Part shown: positions 1 through 9,745 of the stretch, piece after piece
Position numbering within the stretch: the first letter of the stretch is position 1
How the letters are laid out: each line of letters opens with the position of its first letter
From: Nannocystaceae bacterium
GTDB taxonomy: Bacteria > Myxococcota_A > Polyangia > Nannocystales > Nannocystaceae
Reading direction: 5' to 3'
Assembly: GCA_019694555.1 (NCBI GenBank)
Contig: JAIBBS010000026.1
Location: 1 to 60,025, forward strand
DNA length: 60,025 nt
Notes under the pieces: model-generated
Told to the model about the DNA's origin: nothing
Databases searched by the model: none
The model's input: the letters and a program-made list of their open reading frames with translations, nothing else
Program-made: the position numbers and the translations under genes

Positions 1-240
1 CACCGCCGCGCGCTGCATCGCGACGCGCCGCCGCGCCCGCGCGCGGCCGAGCTCGTCGAGCGTCACGCCGGCGTCGCGCGGGTGCACCAACGCGAACAGC
101 GTGCTCACGGCGGCATCGGGCGCGAGCGCGTCGACGTCGTCCTCGTCGGGCCCCAGGGGCGGCTCGCCGAGCGCCGCGAGCTCGGCGGCGATGCGGGCCG
201 CGTCGGCGGCCAGCGTGGGACTGCTGCGGTCAGTGCTCAT
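1..240 (-). CDS. Unknown protein, N-terminal part only (cut by window edge)
   Basis: Reading from ATG at 240, the frame is open to the window edge and gives about 79 residues beginning MSTDRSSPTLAADAARIAAE. The ATG overlaps the stop of the upstream sigma-factor gene (ATGA), so the two genes are translationally coupled. The visible part is Ala/Asp/Arg-rich and contains a LVHPRDAGVTLDEL segment; there is no signal peptide or zinc-binding motif in what is visible. A gene coupled directly behind an ECF sigma factor is often its anti-sigma factor, but nothing seen here proves that. Confidence 0.6.
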   Translation of the reverse strand, partial: MSTDRSSPTLAADAARIAAELAALGEPPLGPDEDDVDALAPDAAVSTLFALVHPRDAGVTLDELGRARARRRVAMQRAAV

Positions 241-893
241 GGATCTCCGAACTCGAGGGTCGGGGCCTCGCCGTAGCGGTCGACGTAGGCGCGACGAAAC
301 GCCTTGCAGGCGCGGAAGAGCAGCACGTCGAGCGTGCCGACCGAGACCTCCATCTCGGTCGCCGCACGGTCGCGCGGCATGCTCTCGACCAGACGCAGCC
401 GCAGGACCTTCCCGTAGCGGGGGTTGATGTCGCGCAAGATCGCATCGATGCGTTCGCGCATGAGCTCGGTGAGCTCGCGCGCCGAGGCCTCGGACTCGCC
501 GCTGGGCGCGTCCTCGTCGGCGACGAATTGCTCGAAGCCGTCGGGCCAACCGCCGAAGCGGCCGGACTTGCGCAGGTGATCGAGCGCGAGGTTCTTGGCG
601 ATGCGGATGAGCCAGGGCAGCACGCCCTTGCCCTGCCAACGAAAGCGACCGAGGTGCTCCATCGCGCGGACGAAGGTGTCCGCGAGCAGATCCTCGGCGA
701 GCGTGCGATCGTGCACGAGCGGCACGATCGCGAAGCGGTACACGCTCGGCGCGAAGCGCTCGTAGAGCGCCCGCACCGCGGCGGAATCGCCAGCCTGGGC
801 GCGTTCGACCAGGGCTCTCTCGGCAGACTCGTCGACATCGGCGTGATCGTTCACCTGCGTGGCGCCCGGGGCGGGCCCGGGATGGTCGCCCAT
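237..893 (-). CDS. ECF-type RNA polymerase sigma factor
   Basis: The 218-residue product has a sigma-70 region 2 (AEDLLADTFVRAMEHL, then WLIRIAKNLALDHLRK, residues about 75-115) and a C-terminal region 4-like helix-turn-helix (VLRLRLVESMPRDRAATEM). The two regions are separated by an acidic linker, and no region 1 or 3 is seen. It would direct RNA polymerase to a small regulon. I chose ATG at 893 because the reading upstream is low-complexity Arg/Pro sequence with no homology-like pattern; GTG at 854 is an alternative. The gene overlaps the next one by 4 nt and is divergent from the TolC-like gene, so control of that efflux gene is possible but unproven. Confidence 0.85.
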   Translation of the reverse strand: MGDHPGPAPGATQVNDHADVDESAERALVERAQAGDSAAVRALYERFAPSVYRFAIVPLVHDRTLAEDLLADTFVRAMEHLGRFRWQGKGVLPWLIRIAKNLALDHLRKSGRFGGWPDGFEQFVADEDAPSGESEASARELTELMRERIDAILRDINPRYGKVLRLRLVESMPRDRAATEMEVSVGTLDVLLFRACKAFRRAYVDRYGEAPTLEFGDP

Positions 894-1264
894 CGCCGCG
901 GGGCTGCGGGGACTTCGTGGGCCGACCGGCAGCCCCGGGTCCGGGGCGTCTCGAAGGGCTCGTGCGCTGCTCGCCGGTGCCCGCAGGGCGTGGTGTCTCC
1001 TCGGCCACAGCAACGGGCACGGGGGGGCCGGCTTACATCGCCGGCCGCGGCGCCCTCGCGCCCTTTGCCCACAGCACCGCGCCGGCAGGGCCGCCGAAAC
1101 CTGGCACCGCCGGGGCCCGTCTACCGTCCGCGCCGGCGCGCCGGGCGGGCCCGAAACCCGGTTCGGGCGCGATCTCCGGCTTGACCGATCCGCGCAAAGA
1201 GGCGGTACTCGCCCCGCACGCGCGCCCGCCTCCGCGCCCCTCCCCTCCACGACCCAAGGCCCCC
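894..1264. other. Divergent intergenic region (371 nt) with a hairpin
   Basis: No coding sequence is supported here. The stretch separates the divergent sigma-factor and TolC-like genes and must hold both promoters. It contains a perfect inverted repeat, GGCCGGC at 1026-1032 and GCCGGCC at 1040-1046, around a 7-nt loop TTACATC, one of the few AT-richer spots. This could be an operator or a transcript hairpin. I could not pick a convincing -35/-10 pair. Confidence 0.4.
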
Positions 1265-2917
1265 GTGCTGCTGCTCACGACCCTGCTCGCGCTCGCGCCC
1301 CCGCCCGCTCCCACCGAGCCCGAGGTCCGCGAGTCGCCGACCGACCCCGTGCAGATGGTGGACATCCCCGCCGTCGACGCCGGCCTGCCGCCCAACTACG
1401 AGCCGCCGTTTCCGTCCGAGAGCCTCGCGCTGTCCGACGTGCTGCGGCTGGCGCTGCACGACAACATCGATCTGCGCAGCAACGCGATCGACGTCGGCAT
1501 CTCCGAGGCCAACGTGCTCGCGGCCCAGGGTGCCTACGACGTCTTCCTGACCGCGGGCATCTCGGGTCAGGCGCAGAAGACTCCGCAGCGCGGTTCGCAG
1601 TTCACGGTCGTGACCGGCACGCGCTCGTTGGGCCTCAACCTCGGCTTCCAGCGCAAGCTCGAGACCGGCGGCACGGTCTCGCTGCGCTTCGACATCGCGC
1701 GCTCGCAGCAGGAACAGAAGACCAACTTCTTCAGCGCCAACGCGGCCTCGACCACGCTCGCGACCTACCGCATCACGCCCACGCTGACGCTGACGCATCC
1801 CTTGCTCAAGGGCGCGGGTCTGCGGGTCAACCGCGCCGACATCAACAAGGCCAAGCTGGCGGTGAGCGCGTCCCAGGCGGCGCAGATCGTCACCGCGCAG
1901 AACCTCGTGCGCGACCTGGTCTCGGCGTACTGGGATCTGCTGTTCGCCCACCGCGACCTGCAGAACAAGCGCAACAGCGTGCAGCTGGCCACGCGTCAGC
2001 TCGAGCGCACGCGCGCGCTGGTCACCGCCGGCCGCACCTCGCCGGTCGACGCCAAGGCGGTCGAGCAGGCGCTCGCGGCCCGCGAGAGCGACGTCCTCAC
2101 GGCCGAGAACACGCTGCTCGACCGCAGCCTCACGCTGCGCACGCTGATGGGCCAGTCGTTCGACGGCAGCGGCACCTTCGGCGTGCTGCCGGCGACCGAT
2201 CCGCTGGTCAACCCGCGCACGGTCTCGCTGTCCGACGAGATCGACCGCGCGATGAAGCAGAACCCGCAGGTGCGGCAGCTCGAGATCCAGATCGCCAGCG
2301 GCCGCATCGACGAGCTCGTCGCCGCCAACCAGCGCCTGCCACAGCTCGACTTCAGCGGCAGCTTCGCGCCGCAGGGCCGCTCGACCGACACCGTGGTCTC
2401 GGCCCAGACCGGCGATCCCGGCAAGGAAGGCAGCTGGGGCGAGGCGTTCCAGAACTTCTTCAACAAGAAGCGGATCATCCGCGACGAGAACCGTCTGCTC
2501 GCGGACTGGACGCTCAGCGGCTCGCTGACGCTGACCTGGGACGTGCAGAACCGCAGCGCCAAGGGCAGGCACCAGGCCGCGAAGCTGACGATCAAGAAGG
2601 CGCAGGTGAACCTCGAGCGCGCCAAGCAGCAGGTCGCCGCGGGCGTCATCCGCTCGGCCAACGGCCTGCGCACCGCCGGCAAGGTCATGGAGGTCGCGCA
2701 GATCTCCGTCGACCTCGCGAAGGACAACCTCGCCGCCGAGCAGGCCCGCTTCGAGGTCGGTCGCTCGACCAACTACGACGTGCTGCTGCGGCTCGACGAG
2801 CTCGACAAGGCCCAGGCCGCAGCGCTCAGCGCGCAGGTGAACTACCTCAAGGCGCTCGCGCAGCTGCAGGCGCTCACCGGCGAAATCCTGCCGGCTTACC
2901 ACCTCGACACGCCCTGA
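1265..2917 (+). CDS. TolC-family outer-membrane efflux protein
   Basis: The 550-residue product has an N-terminal Leu-rich signal sequence (VLLLTTLLALAP) and two outer-membrane-efflux repeats. Typical elements are SLALSDVLRLALHDN near residue 55, long Ala/Gln/Glu-rich helices such as NLVRDLVSAYWDLLFA, and a C-terminal RFEVGRSTNYDVLLRLDEL followed by QVNYLKALAQLQALTGE. Proteins of this family form the trimeric channel through the outer membrane for efflux pumps or type I secretion. GTG at 1265 was chosen because it begins the signal peptide and has AAGG at 1256-1259. No inner-membrane or adaptor partner is adjacent, so the substrate is unknown. Confidence 0.88.
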   Translation: MLLLTTLLALAPPPAPTEPEVRESPTDPVQMVDIPAVDAGLPPNYEPPFPSESLALSDVLRLALHDNIDLRSNAIDVGISEANVLAAQGAYDVFLTAGISGQAQKTPQRGSQFTVVTGTRSLGLNLGFQRKLETGGTVSLRFDIARSQQEQKTNFFSANAASTTLATYRITPTLTLTHPLLKGAGLRVNRADINKAKLAVSASQAAQIVTAQNLVRDLVSAYWDLLFAHRDLQNKRNSVQLATRQLERTRALVTAGRTSPVDAKAVEQALAARESDVLTAENTLLDRSLTLRTLMGQSFDGSGTFGVLPATDPLVNPRTVSLSDEIDRAMKQNPQVRQLEIQIASGRIDELVAANQRLPQLDFSGSFAPQGRSTDTVVSAQTGDPGKEGSWGEAFQNFFNKKRIIRDENRLLADWTLSGSLTLTWDVQNRSAKGRHQAAKLTIKKAQVNLERAKQQVAAGVIRSANGLRTAGKVMEVAQISVDLAKDNLAAEQARFEVGRSTNYDVLLRLDELDKAQAAALSAQVNYLKALAQLQALTGEILPAYHLDTP

Positions 2918-2930
2918 GCGTGCCCCCACC

Positions 2931-3018
2931 CACGCGGCCGACCCACGCGGCCGACCCACGCGGCCGACCCACGCGGCCGACCCACGCGGCCCAAGCACGC
3001 GGCCCGACCACGCGGCCC
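2931..3018. repeat. 13-bp tandem repeat, about seven units
   Basis: Downstream of the TolC-like gene the unit CACGCGGCCGACC repeats with exact 13-bp spacing four times (from 2931, 2944, 2957 and 2970) and then decays (from 2983, 2996 and 3009). It is noncoding on the chosen annotation. The short unit without spacers makes it a minisatellite, not a CRISPR array. Confidence 0.8.
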
Positions 3019-3074
3019 GGCCGCGCGGCTCGATCACGCGTCGCAACCGCCGCTGGAACCCTCGTCGCGCGCGC

Positions 3075-3104
3075 TTGTCCCTGCGACAAACCCCGTGCTA
3101 CCGT
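3075..3104 (+). promoter_or_regulatory. Candidate sigma-70 promoter of the small membrane protein
   Basis: TTGTCC (3075-3080), an 18-bp spacer and TACCGT (3099-3104) form a plausible high-GC housekeeping promoter. The predicted start lies about 60 nt before ATG 3173. The TACCGT sits in a GCTACCGTG context that recurs upstream of other genes in the window. Confidence 0.45.
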
Positions 3105-3172
3105 GCTCGGGCGCGGGCTTGCCCGCGACGCCCCGCGCCGCTGCATCGAGGGCGCGCCAGGAGTCTCCGACC

Positions 3173-3406
3173 ATGTCCACCGCCGAGATCGCCGACAACA
3201 AGTGGGAAGTCCAGGCCTCCAAGCCGCCGGTCGCCAGCGCCGGTGGGCTGCTGAACCTGCTCATGATCATCGGGTTCACCGCACTGTTCATCTACATCAC
3301 GGCGATGTCCGTGGTCGCGATCGTCACGCCCAAGTCGGACAACTCGCTGGAGAATCAGTACAAGAACATGAACAAGAGCGCGCCGACCGAAGCTCCGGCG
3401 CAGTAG
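3173..3406 (+). CDS. Small single-pass membrane protein, unknown function
   Basis: The 77-residue product has a short polar N-terminus (MSTAEIADNKWEVQ), one hydrophobic segment at about residues 24-50 (LLNLLMIIGFTALFIYITAM) and a short hydrophilic tail ending in APAQ. ATG 3173 is preceded by AGGAG at 3159-3163, a good ribosome binding site. No family is recognised. The gene stands alone between TolC and the convergent pgeF operon, with a candidate promoter of its own. Confidence 0.7.
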   Translation: MSTAEIADNKWEVQASKPPVASAGGLLNLLMIIGFTALFIYITAMSVVAIVTPKSDNSLENQYKNMNKSAPTEAPAQ

Positions 3407-3431
3407 CAGCCCGTCCGCGGCCCAGGCCGAT

Positions 3432-3472
3432 GAACGCGCGCGCCCGCCCGGTTCGGCGAGCGACGCGCGTTC
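3432..3472. terminator. Candidate bidirectional terminator between convergent genes
   Basis: GAACGCGCG at 3432-3440 pairs with CGCGCGTTC at 3464-3472 (9 bp, 23-nt GC-rich loop). It sits in the 73-nt gap between the convergent small membrane gene and pgeF, and a short TTT follows on the plus strand. No long U tract is present. Confidence 0.35.
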
Positions 3473-3479
3473 GTCCGTT

Positions 3480-4283
3480 TCAGCGCCCGACGAAGCCGAT
3501 GAACGCCAGCATCTGGCCGATGCCGGCGCCGTCGCGACGAAACGAGAAGTAGCGCTGCGGGTGCGCGTGGGTGCACGCGCCGACCCGCTCGATCGACGCC
3601 GCCGGCACGCCAGCGCGCTGCAGCTGCGCGCGCACGGCCGCGACGAGATCGACGTGGGCTCGCGCGGCGCTGCGATCGACGAAGGCCGGCGCGAAGCGCT
3701 GCGCGACCTCCTCGCCGACCTCGAACGCGGCCTGCTCGATGCACGGACCGATGGCCGCGCGCAGGCGCGACGGCGCGACGCCGGCGGCGGTGACGACCGC
3801 GAGCGTGCGCTCGACGATCTCGGCCACGACGCCGCGCCAGCCGGCGTGGATCGCCGCGGCGATGGTGCCGGCCTCGTCGGCCACCAGCACCGGCACGCAG
3901 TCGGCGGTGAGCACGCCGACCACGAGCCCGTCGTCGCGCCGGCACACCAGCGCGTCGGCCTCGGGCGGTGGTTCGTCCGGATCGACGGTCGCGGCCTCGA
4001 CGACGTCGTGGCCGTGCACCTGCTTCGCGCAGCGCAGCCGCGGCAGCGCGAAGCCGGCTGCGGCGGCGAGGCGGGCCCGGTTCTGCGCCACCGCGTCGAG
4101 GTCGTCGCCCCACTTGCTGGCGAGGTTGAGCGTGGCGTAGCGGCCCTCGCTCACACCGCCGTTGCGGTCGGTGAAGCCGTGGACCACACCGGGCAGCGCG
4201 GCGAGACCGGGCGCCTGATCGAACACCTCGGCGTAGCCTAGCAGCCCGTGGTGAAACGCGGCAACACGAGACGCAGTGCTCAC
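3480..4283 (-). CDS. pgeF: Laccase-domain (YfiH/PgeF family) multicopper protein
   Basis: This 267-residue protein belongs to the family long called polyphenol oxidase or laccase-domain, whose members act as purine nucleoside phosphorylase/adenosine deaminase or in peptidoglycan editing. The family's metal-site motifs are present: CAKQVHGHDVV, LTADCVPVLVAD, HAGWRG and AIGPCIEQ, plus a C-terminal THAHPQRYFSFRRDG. The GTG start at 4283 overlaps the rluD stop (GTGA), so the genes are coupled; longer upstream reading is an Arg/Ala repeat antisense to rluD. The rluD-pgeF order is common in proteobacteria (yfiH next to rluD). Confidence 0.88.
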   Translation of the reverse strand: MSTASRVAAFHHGLLGYAEVFDQAPGLAALPGVVHGFTDRNGGVSEGRYATLNLASKWGDDLDAVAQNRARLAAAAGFALPRLRCAKQVHGHDVVEAATVDPDEPPPEADALVCRRDDGLVVGVLTADCVPVLVADEAGTIAAAIHAGWRGVVAEIVERTLAVVTAAGVAPSRLRAAIGPCIEQAAFEVGEEVAQRFAPAFVDRSAARAHVDLVAAVRAQLQRAGVPAASIERVGACTHAHPQRYFSFRRDGAGIGQMLAFIGFVGR

Positions 4284-5260
4284 GCGTCGCGCAGCGCGTC
4301 GCGCAGCGCGTCGCGCAGCGCGGCGAGCTCGGGCGGCAGCGGGCTGAGCCACGACATCGTGCGTCCGTCGGGGTGGCGCAGCGTGAGCTCGGCGGCGTGC
4401 AGCGCGTGACGGCGCAGGCCGGCCACCGCCGCGCGCACGCGCTCGTCGGCGGGCACGTGGCCGTAGAGCACGTCGCCGAGGATCGGGTGGCCCAGGTGGC
4501 GCGCGTGCATGCGGATCTGGTGCGTGCGACCGGTGTGCAGCTCGAAGCGGACCACCGCGGCGACGTGCAGCCGCTCGATCACCCGCGCGATCGTGATGGC
4601 GCGGCGCGTGCCCACCATCGGCGAGAAGCGCCGGCGATCGGCGGGATCGCGGCCGTGCAGCGTCTCGAGCCGCTGCTCGTCCCAGCGCGGCCGCTCGTAG
4701 ACCAGGCCCAGGTACGCGCGCTGCAGATCGTGGCGACGGAACTGTGCCGCGAGCGATTCCTGCGCCGCCGCGTGCTTGGCGATGACGACCAGGCCGCTGG
4801 TGTCCTTGTCGAGCCGGTGCACGATGCCCGGGCGCGTGTCGTCGTTGCCCGGCAGAACCGGCAGCGCCGCAGCGGCCACGCCGAGGTGACCGAGCACCGC
4901 GTTGACCAGCGTGCCGCGATCGTGGCCGGGGCCGACGTGCACCGGCATGCCCGCGGGCTTGTCGACGACGAGGATGGCGTCGTCCTCGAACACGATCGAC
5001 AGCGCGAGCGCCTCGGGCTGTGCCCGCAGCGGTGCCGGCTCGGGCAGCTCGACCTCGATCGTGATCGCGCCGCGCACCGGCTCGCTGGCGCGACAGCTGC
5101 GGCCGTGCTCGCGCACGCTGCCGGCCGCGAACGCGTGCGCCAGCGCCGAGCGCGTCAGCGCCACGCCCTGCTGCTGCAGCGCGGCCAACACGGCGCGGTC
5201 GAGCCGCGTCGGTTGTGGGCCCGGCGCGAGCGCCACGGTCCAGCGGCGAGACCGGCCCAT
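4280..5260 (-). CDS. rluD: RluA/RluD-family rRNA pseudouridine synthase
   Basis: The 326-residue protein isomerises uridine to pseudouridine, in RluD at the helix 69 positions of 23S rRNA. An N-terminal S4-like region (residues about 15-75) precedes the catalytic domain. Visible motifs are VVDKPAGMPVH, the catalytic-Asp motif GIVHRLDKDTSGLVV, and HTGRTHQIRMHARHLGHPILGD. The last residues repeat ALRD four times, encoded by a perfect 12-bp repeat. The gene lies 20 nt after the small ORF at 5281-5574 and overlaps pgeF. RluD is the closest subfamily by length and domain order, but RluA/RluC specificity is not excluded. Confidence 0.85.
   Translation of the reverse strand: MGRSRRWTVALAPGPQPTRLDRAVLAALQQQGVALTRSALAHAFAAGSVREHGRSCRASEPVRGAITIEVELPEPAPLRAQPEALALSIVFEDDAILVVDKPAGMPVHVGPGHDRGTLVNAVLGHLGVAAAALPVLPGNDDTRPGIVHRLDKDTSGLVVIAKHAAAQESLAAQFRRHDLQRAYLGLVYERPRWDEQRLETLHGRDPADRRRFSPMVGTRRAITIARVIERLHVAAVVRFELHTGRTHQIRMHARHLGHPILGDVLYGHVPADERVRAAVAGLRRHALHAAELTLRHPDGRTMSWLSPLPPELAALRDALRDALRDA
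4284..4319. repeat. Three perfect 12-bp repeats in the 3' end of rluD
   Basis: GCGTCGCGCAGC is repeated exactly three times (4284-4295, 4296-4307, 4308-4319). It encodes the ALRD repeat at the C-terminus of RluD, immediately before the pgeF start codon. Length change by whole units would keep the frame. Confidence 0.85.
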
Positions 5261-5280
5261 CGCGCGCGGCCCGGCGACGG

Positions 5281-5574
5281 CTACCAGATCGGCGACTTGA
5301 GCGCGGCCATCGGCTTGATGACGCGGTCGACGATGGCGCGGTCGTAGTAGTTGCGCTTGAACAGCTCGGGCGTGACGCTCGAGCGGAACAGGTCGCGGCC
5401 CTCGGTGATCAGATCGGACAGATCCGGATCGTCGAAGAAGGTGTCGTTGACGAGCGCCTCCTCGATCTTCTGCTTGTTGTACAGGTAGATGTCCGACGCG
5501 ATCGCGCGGGCCTTCTGCTGCGCGCGCTTGTCGTTGTCGATGAGCTGCGGACCCGCCATGAGCCCGCCCAGCAT
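5281..5574 (-). CDS. Small helical protein of unknown function
   Basis: The 97-residue product is charged and helical: QKARAIASDIYLYNKQKIEEA, then DPDLSDLITEGRDLF and a Tyr/Asp-rich NYYDRAIVD segment. An ASDIxLYNxxKxEEA pattern of this kind occurs, as far as I recall, as a C-terminal module in several deltaproteobacterial/myxobacterial proteins; its role is not known to me. The frame stays open to GTG 5766, but the upstream part is low-complexity Gly/Pro/Ala/Arg, so I prefer ATG 5574 (ATG 5559 also possible). It is the first gene of the operon with rluD and pgeF. Confidence 0.6.
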   Translation of the reverse strand: MLGGLMAGPQLIDNDKRAQQKARAIASDIYLYNKQKIEEALVNDTFFDDPDLSDLITEGRDLFRSSVTPELFKRNYYDRAIVDRVIKPMAALKSPIW

Positions 5575-5783
5575 GCCACGAAAGTGGCCGCGGCGCGAAG
5601 CCGACGGCGCAGCCGCCGGGGCCCCGAGCCCGGCGCTGGCGCGGCGTGCTCCGGGCGCGCCGCCGGGGCCGGGCTGCGCGGACCCGCAGCAGCGCCCGCG
5701 CGCGGGGCCGCCGGGCCCGTGCACGCCGCGGCCACGGCGGGCCGCCGCGACCGACACGGCCGCCACGCTATGCTCGTGCGGCC

Positions 5784-7966
5784 ATGCCGGCGACCTCGCT
5801 CAGCGAGAGCCTGAGCTCGCTGCTCGCGGCGACGGTCGCGTTCGCGATCGGCACCTCGGTGGTGCTGCGCGATCGCAAGCGCGACAACTTCGTGCTGTTC
5901 GCGGTCTTCTGCTTCAACCTGGGCCTGTTCCACCTCGGCCGCTTCTTCTACCTGTTCTCGGGCCTGTCGCTGTTCGGCTGGTTCGCGCAGACCATCAGCC
6001 TGCTGCTGCCCTGGACCGCGGGCCGCAGCCTGTCGAGCTTCGTGCCCGCGGTCGCGGGCAGCCGCTACGAGAAGGTGCAGCGCCAGCTGGGCACGCTGCT
6101 GGTGCTGGTCCAGGTCGTCGCGCTGTTCTTCCCCAGCCTACGCGAGCAGCCGCAGTGGGACGTGGTGCCGCTGCTGCTGGGCGCGTACGTCATCGTCGGG
6201 CTGCTGCTGGCGACCACGCGGGTGTGGCGGGCGGCGCGGGCCGCCGAGGGCACCAGCGCCGCACCGCGGCTGCGCTACGTCTTCTACGCCAACGTCGCGG
6301 CGCTGGTGTTGGGCTCGCCGTGGGTCCCCGCGATCGGCCCCATCGTCACCGCGGTGTACCTGTACTTCGTCGCGCAGACGCTGGTGCGCGAGCGTCTGCT
6401 CGATCTGCCCGAGGTCGCGCTGCGCATCGCGAGCCTGTCGGTGCTGGTCGTGGTCGTGACCGGGCTGTACGCGCTGTTGCTGCTGTGGATCCCCGCGCGC
6501 GACGCCGGCAACCGCTCGCTGTTCGTGTTCAACGCCGCGGTCGCGTCGTTCGCGGTGCTGGTGCTGCTCGAGCCCGTGCGCACCGAGATCGAGTCGCGGC
6601 TCGAGGGCTGGCTGTACCGCGACCGCTCGGTCATGCGCCGCATCCTGCTGCAGCTGCGGCTCAAGCTGCTCAACGTCATCGACCCCGACGAGATGGCCAA
6701 GCTGGTGATCGCCGAGCTGCAGAGCTCGGGCCGCGTGACCCAGGCGAGCCTGTATCTCATCGATCGCCAGGGCAGCGCGCTGGTGCTCTCGCGTCACCTC
6801 GGGCCGGTGCCGCTGGCGCGGCTCGACCTCGCGACCCGGCGACCGCTGCTCGAGCGCATGCTGCGACACGGCACGCAGGTGCGCGACGTGCTGCAGCGCG
6901 AGCGCGAGCGCGCCCGCGCCGAGGCCCAGGTCGAGCTCGACGAGATGATCGAGACCATGGCCGCGATCAAGGCCAGCCTCGCGCTGCCGATCGTCGGCGC
7001 CATCGGCCGCGACGACGACCGCGCCGAGCCCGAGCTGCTGGGCGCGCTGTTCGTCGACGACGAGCGTCTGCTCGAGCCGTTCTCGCGCGAGGAGATCGAG
7101 CTGTTCGAGGGCGTCGCGGCCCAGGCCGCGACCACCATCGCCAACTCCGCGGTCTACGAGGGCCGCAAGGAACGCGACCGCCTGGCCGCGCTGGGCGAGA
7201 TGGCCGCCGGCCTCGCGCACGAGATCCGCAACCCGCTGGGCGCGATCAAGGGCGCGGTGCAGGTGATGGAGTCCATCGAGGACAAGCACGGGCCGCAGGC
7301 GCGCGAGTTCCTCGACGTCATCGTCGAGGAGGTCGACCGCCTCAACCGCGTGGTCAGCCAGTTTCTCACCTACTCGCGGCCGTTCAAGGGCGAGCTGTCG
7401 CTGGTCGAGCCCCAGGCCATCGTGGCCGCGACGCTGCGGCTGCTGCCCGAGGGCTGGCGCGATCGCGTGACCGTGCGCGAGCGCGGCAACGTGCCCAAGA
7501 TCCGCGGCGACGGCGACGCGCTGCGGCAGGTGCTGCACAACCTCGTGCTCAACGCGATCGACGCGACCGCGGGCATGAGCGAGCCGGCGCCGGCCATCGA
7601 GATCACGCTGTCGGTGCGCCACCGCGGCCTGCTGCGCGGCGACGCCGTCGCGATCGACGTGCGCGACAACGGCCCGGGCCTGTCGGCGCGCACGATGACC
7701 AACCTGTTCGTGCCGTTTCACACCACCAAGAGCGGCGGCACCGGCCTCGGCTTGCCGATCAGCCAGCGCATCGTGGAGAATCACCGCGGCGTCATCGAGG
7801 TCGCGAACAACCAAGACGGCGGCGCACGCTTCACCGTGCTGCTGCCGGCCCAGGGCGAGCTGTCGGTGACCAGCGCGCCCGAGGTGCCCGTCGCGCCGGT
7901 CGCCGCGGCCGCACCGCCGGGTCCCGCCAGCGACGCCGTCCCCCCTGCCCCCGAGGTCCGCCCGAC

Positions 7967-7970
<4 letters not shown>
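5784..7970 (+). CDS. Membrane-bound sensor histidine kinase with GAF domain
   Basis: The 728-residue kinase starts with about 260 residues of hydrophobic segments (seven to eight helices, resembling a 7TM sensor module). A GAF-like domain follows at about residues 300-450. The dimerisation box is GLAHEIRNPLGAIKG with phospho-acceptor His479. The ATP-binding domain shows VLHNLVLNAIDAT, DVRDNGPGLS and TTKSGGTGLGLPI. A roughly 45-residue Pro/Ala/Val tail ends the protein. Its stop overlaps the GTG of the NtrC-type regulator, so they form a cognate pair. ATG 5784 lies 9 nt after a TATGCT hexamer, which suggests a near-leaderless transcript. The signal is unknown. Confidence 0.9.
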
Positions 7971-9702
<1,732 letters not shown>

Positions 9703-9706
<4 letters not shown>

Positions 9707-9732
9707 CGGGCGTGCAGCGGCGCTGGTAGCGT
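9703..9732 (+). promoter_or_regulatory. Candidate promoter of the outer-membrane protein gene
   Basis: TTGACG (9703-9708) overlaps the stop codon of the NtrC gene. An 18-bp spacer leads to TAGCGT (9727-9732). The predicted start would fall only a few nucleotides before ATG 9746. Confidence 0.5.
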
Positions 9733-9745
9733 CGCTGGGCCCATC

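Noticed and set aside
2931-3018. CRISPR array
   Set aside because: Unit of 13 bp with no spacers and no cas genes.
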